From contig NZ_LBGV01000001.1 in NCBI RefSeq assembly GCF_001274635.1, positions 3,348,001-3,412,000 of the forward strand: DNA of 64,000 nucleotides, given 5' to 3'. The notes below the pieces were generated by a model that had not been told where the DNA came from, made no database searches, and saw nothing but the letters and a program-made list of their open reading frames with translations. Every line of letters starts with the position of its first letter. Position 1 is the first letter of the stretch. Shown piece by piece: positions 62,530 to 64,000 of the stretch. Source of the DNA: Persicobacter sp. CCB-QB2. GTDB taxonomy: Bacteria; Bacteroidota; Bacteroidia; Cytophagales; Cyclobacteriaceae. The translations under genes were made by a program, and so were the position numbers.

Positions 62530-62562
62530 TACCTTTGACTAGGGAGGTCTGAGTAGTCCGGT
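62530..62562 (+). promoter_or_regulatory. secA promoter -7 box and shared leader element
   Basis: TACCTTTG at 62530-62537 is an exact -7 box. Transcription would start about 7 bases later, right where GGAGGTCTGAGTAGTCCGGT (62543-62562) begins, the copy of the element found before dapF. secA starts 54 bases further. Confidence 0.5.
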
Positions 62563-62616
62563 TCGGGTGCTATAGGTGGACACTCCTGCAGATACTGTTT
62601 GCAAATAATTTTTGCC

Positions 62617-64000
62617 ATGTTAGATAAAATCACTAAAGGCTTTGCGAAGCTGTTCGGTACTAAATCCGATCGCGATATTAAGACGATCCTACCGATCGTA
62701 AAGCAAATTAATGAGGAGTTCGATAAGTTGAGCTCTATTACTGATGAGGATCTTCGTAAGGCTTCTCAGGATTTGATGGACCAAATTCAGGAAGAATTGA
62801 AGCATTTGGATGCTGAGATTGAAAAACTGAAGGCGGAAGCCGAATTGCCTGAGACGGATGTATTTAAGAAAGAAGATCTTTATGCAGAAGTAGATAAACT
62901 GGAAGAAAAGCGTAATGAGGAACTAGAGGTAGTATTGAACAAGATATTGCCAAAGGCTTTCGCTATTATGAAAGAAACCGGCCGACGCCTGCGCGATAAT
63001 AAAGAATTGCGTGTATCGGCGACGGTGCACGATCGAACCATCTCTGCAAAGTCTGACTGTGTGACGGTAGAAGGCGACACTGCCATCTGGCACAACAGCT
63101 GGACCGCTGGTGGTAACCTGCTAACATGGGAAATGGTACATTACGATGTACAGCTGATCGGTGGTATTGTATTACACCAGGGTAAAGTAGCCGAGATGGC
63201 CACGGGTGAGGGTAAAACTTTGGTAGCGACCCTGCCGGCCTTCCTGAATGGTCTTTCCCGTCGTGGGGTGCATGTAGTCACCGTGAACGACTACCTGGCT
63301 AAGCGTGACTCCGAATGGATGGCGCCTTTGTTCCAGTTCCATGGATTGAATATTGACTGTATCGATAAGTGGCAGGCCAACTCTGAGGAGCGTCGTAATG
63401 CTTACCGTGCAGACATTACTTACGGTACTAACAACGAATTTGGCTTTGATTACCTGCGTGATAATATGGCGCGTGGTACGGATGAGTTGGTTCAGCGCAA
63501 GCACCACTATGCGATGGTCGATGAGGTCGATTCCGTATTGATTGATGACGCCCGTACGCCATTGATCATTTCCGGTCCGGTACCTAAGGGAGATCAGCAT
63601 GAGTACCATACTTTAAAGCCACGTATTGAGGCTTTGGTGTCTGAGCAACGCAAATTGACGCAAGCTTATTTGAATGATGCTAAGCGTCTGATCAAAGAAG
63701 GAAATAAAGACGAAGGAGGATTGGCGCTATTCCGTGCTTTTCGTTCTTTCCCAAAATATAAGCCATTGATTAAGTTCCTTTCTGAGGATGGTATTCGCCA
63801 GATCCTGCAGAAAACGGAGAACTATTATATGGCGGACAACAACCGCGAAATGCCGAAGGCAGATGAGCCATTGTTGTTCATTATTGATGAAAAACAAAAT
63901 TCGGTTGACCTAACGGAAAAAGGGATTGACCATATCACCGGAAAAGGTGAAGATCCAAACTTCTTCATTTTACCGGATATCGGTACCGAGGTAGCGAATC
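62617..64000 (+). CDS. secA: Preprotein translocase ATPase SecA (5' part)
   Basis: Open from ATG 62617 to the window end, about 461 residues. The start [20 protein letters not shown] is typical. The first nucleotide-binding site is [16 protein letters not shown] (about 194-209), then [17 protein letters not shown] and the DEAD-like [20 protein letters not shown]. An extra charged segment near residues 40-105 and a long region from about 330 are expected for the longer SecA of Bacteroidota. It drives proteins through SecYEG. The C-terminal two thirds lie outside the window. Confidence 0.97.
   Translation, partial: MLDKITKGFAKLFGTKSDRDIKTILPIVKQINEEFDKLSSITDEDLRKASQDLMDQIQEELKHLDAEIEKLKAEAELPETDVFKKEDLYAEVDKLEEKRNEELEVVLNKILPKAFAIMKETGRRLRDNKELRVSATVHDRTISAKSDCVTVEGDTAIWHNSWTAGGNLLTWEMVHYDVQLIGGIVLHQGKVAEMATGEGKTLVATLPAFLNGLSRRGVHVVTVNDYLAKRDSEWMAPLFQFHGLNIDCIDKWQANSEERRNAYRADITYGTNNEFGFDYLRDNMARGTDELVQRKHHYAMVDEVDSVLIDDARTPLIISGPVPKGDQHEYHTLKPRIEALVSEQRKLTQAYLNDAKRLIKEGNKDEGGLALFRAFRSFPKYKPLIKFLSEDGIRQILQKTENYYMADNNREMPKADEPLLFIIDEKQNSVDLTEKGIDHITGKGEDPNFFILPDIGTEVAN

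Overview
The window is chromosomal DNA of a member of the Bacteroidota, most likely of the Cytophagales type. Several things point there: a fused MurF-alanine racemase gene, a bacterial geranylgeranylglyceryl phosphate synthase, an O/P-type porin, a lipoprotein of the TlpA type, an S16 protein with a long Ala/Glu tail, a complex I operon starting nuoA-nuoB-nuoC-nuoD, and promoters with the Bacteroidota -7 box TAnnTTTG instead of the E. coli -10 box. Ribosome binding sites of the Shine-Dalgarno type are mostly absent, which also fits. Species cannot be named from the sequence.

Layout. 1-3.4 kb: a broken membrane protein, a thioredoxin-fold lipoprotein and a porin. 3.4-8 kb (minus strand): a PLP sulfur-amino-acid enzyme, a Fur-family regulator, RecQ helicase and a SpoU-type RNA methyltransferase. 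8.1-9.4 kb: two tandem paralogous lipoproteins. 9.4-11.7 kb (minus): a three-gene cluster (DinB-like, NRDE/TANGO2-like, ATP-grasp). 12-14.4 kb: two complete insertion sequences side by side, ISAzo13 family (3-bp target duplication) and IS30 family. 14.5-18.2 kb: cysK, a DUF2256 gene and the classic rpsP-rimM-trmD-rplS operon. 18.2-24.3 kb: acetyltransferase, a toxin-antitoxin pair with a broken Doc toxin, an exonuclease, glmS and radA. 24.3-28 kb: membrane and outer-membrane proteins, a second acetyltransferase and a LON-domain protein. 28-30.8 kb: nuoABCD, with no nuoE after it. 30.9-31.4 kb: an array of a dispersed repeat. 31.4-36 kb: a membrane MutS-like ATPase, a broken lipoprotein and lspA. 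36-45.3 kb: ileS, a SpoIIE-type phosphatase, an RND exporter and small surface proteins. 45.3-49.6 kb: asnS, rpoN and a PAP2-like membrane protein. 49.5-54 kb (minus): a GH57-like/GT4 glucan pair, and GGGP synthase with a holin-like membrane pair. 54.2-56.7 kb: murF-alr. 56.7-58.6 kb: a repeat-rich, mostly non-coding stretch with paired GTGRAAC motifs, a 350-bp tandem duplication and a DnaA-box cluster. 58.6-64 kb: a RecD-like helicase, a YdcZ transporter, an AlkD-like protein, dapF and the first third of secA.

A recurring oddity is that at least six otherwise normal genes, including glmS and radA, are broken by the loss of one base in or beside a short homopolymer, and two more by one extra base in a long T or A run. 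Loss of one base in so many unrelated genes, including core ones, suggests sequence errors in homopolymers more than true decay, although the long T10 and A8 runs could be biological slippage sites.

No tRNA, rRNA or CRISPR array was recognised. The most interesting unexplained structures are the approximately 223-bp dispersed repeat with inverted-repeat ends, the four GTGRAAC-N3-GTGRAAC motifs next to a 2 x 350-bp tandem repeat, the five-box DnaA cluster before the helicase gene, and a 20-nt leader element shared by dapF and secA.
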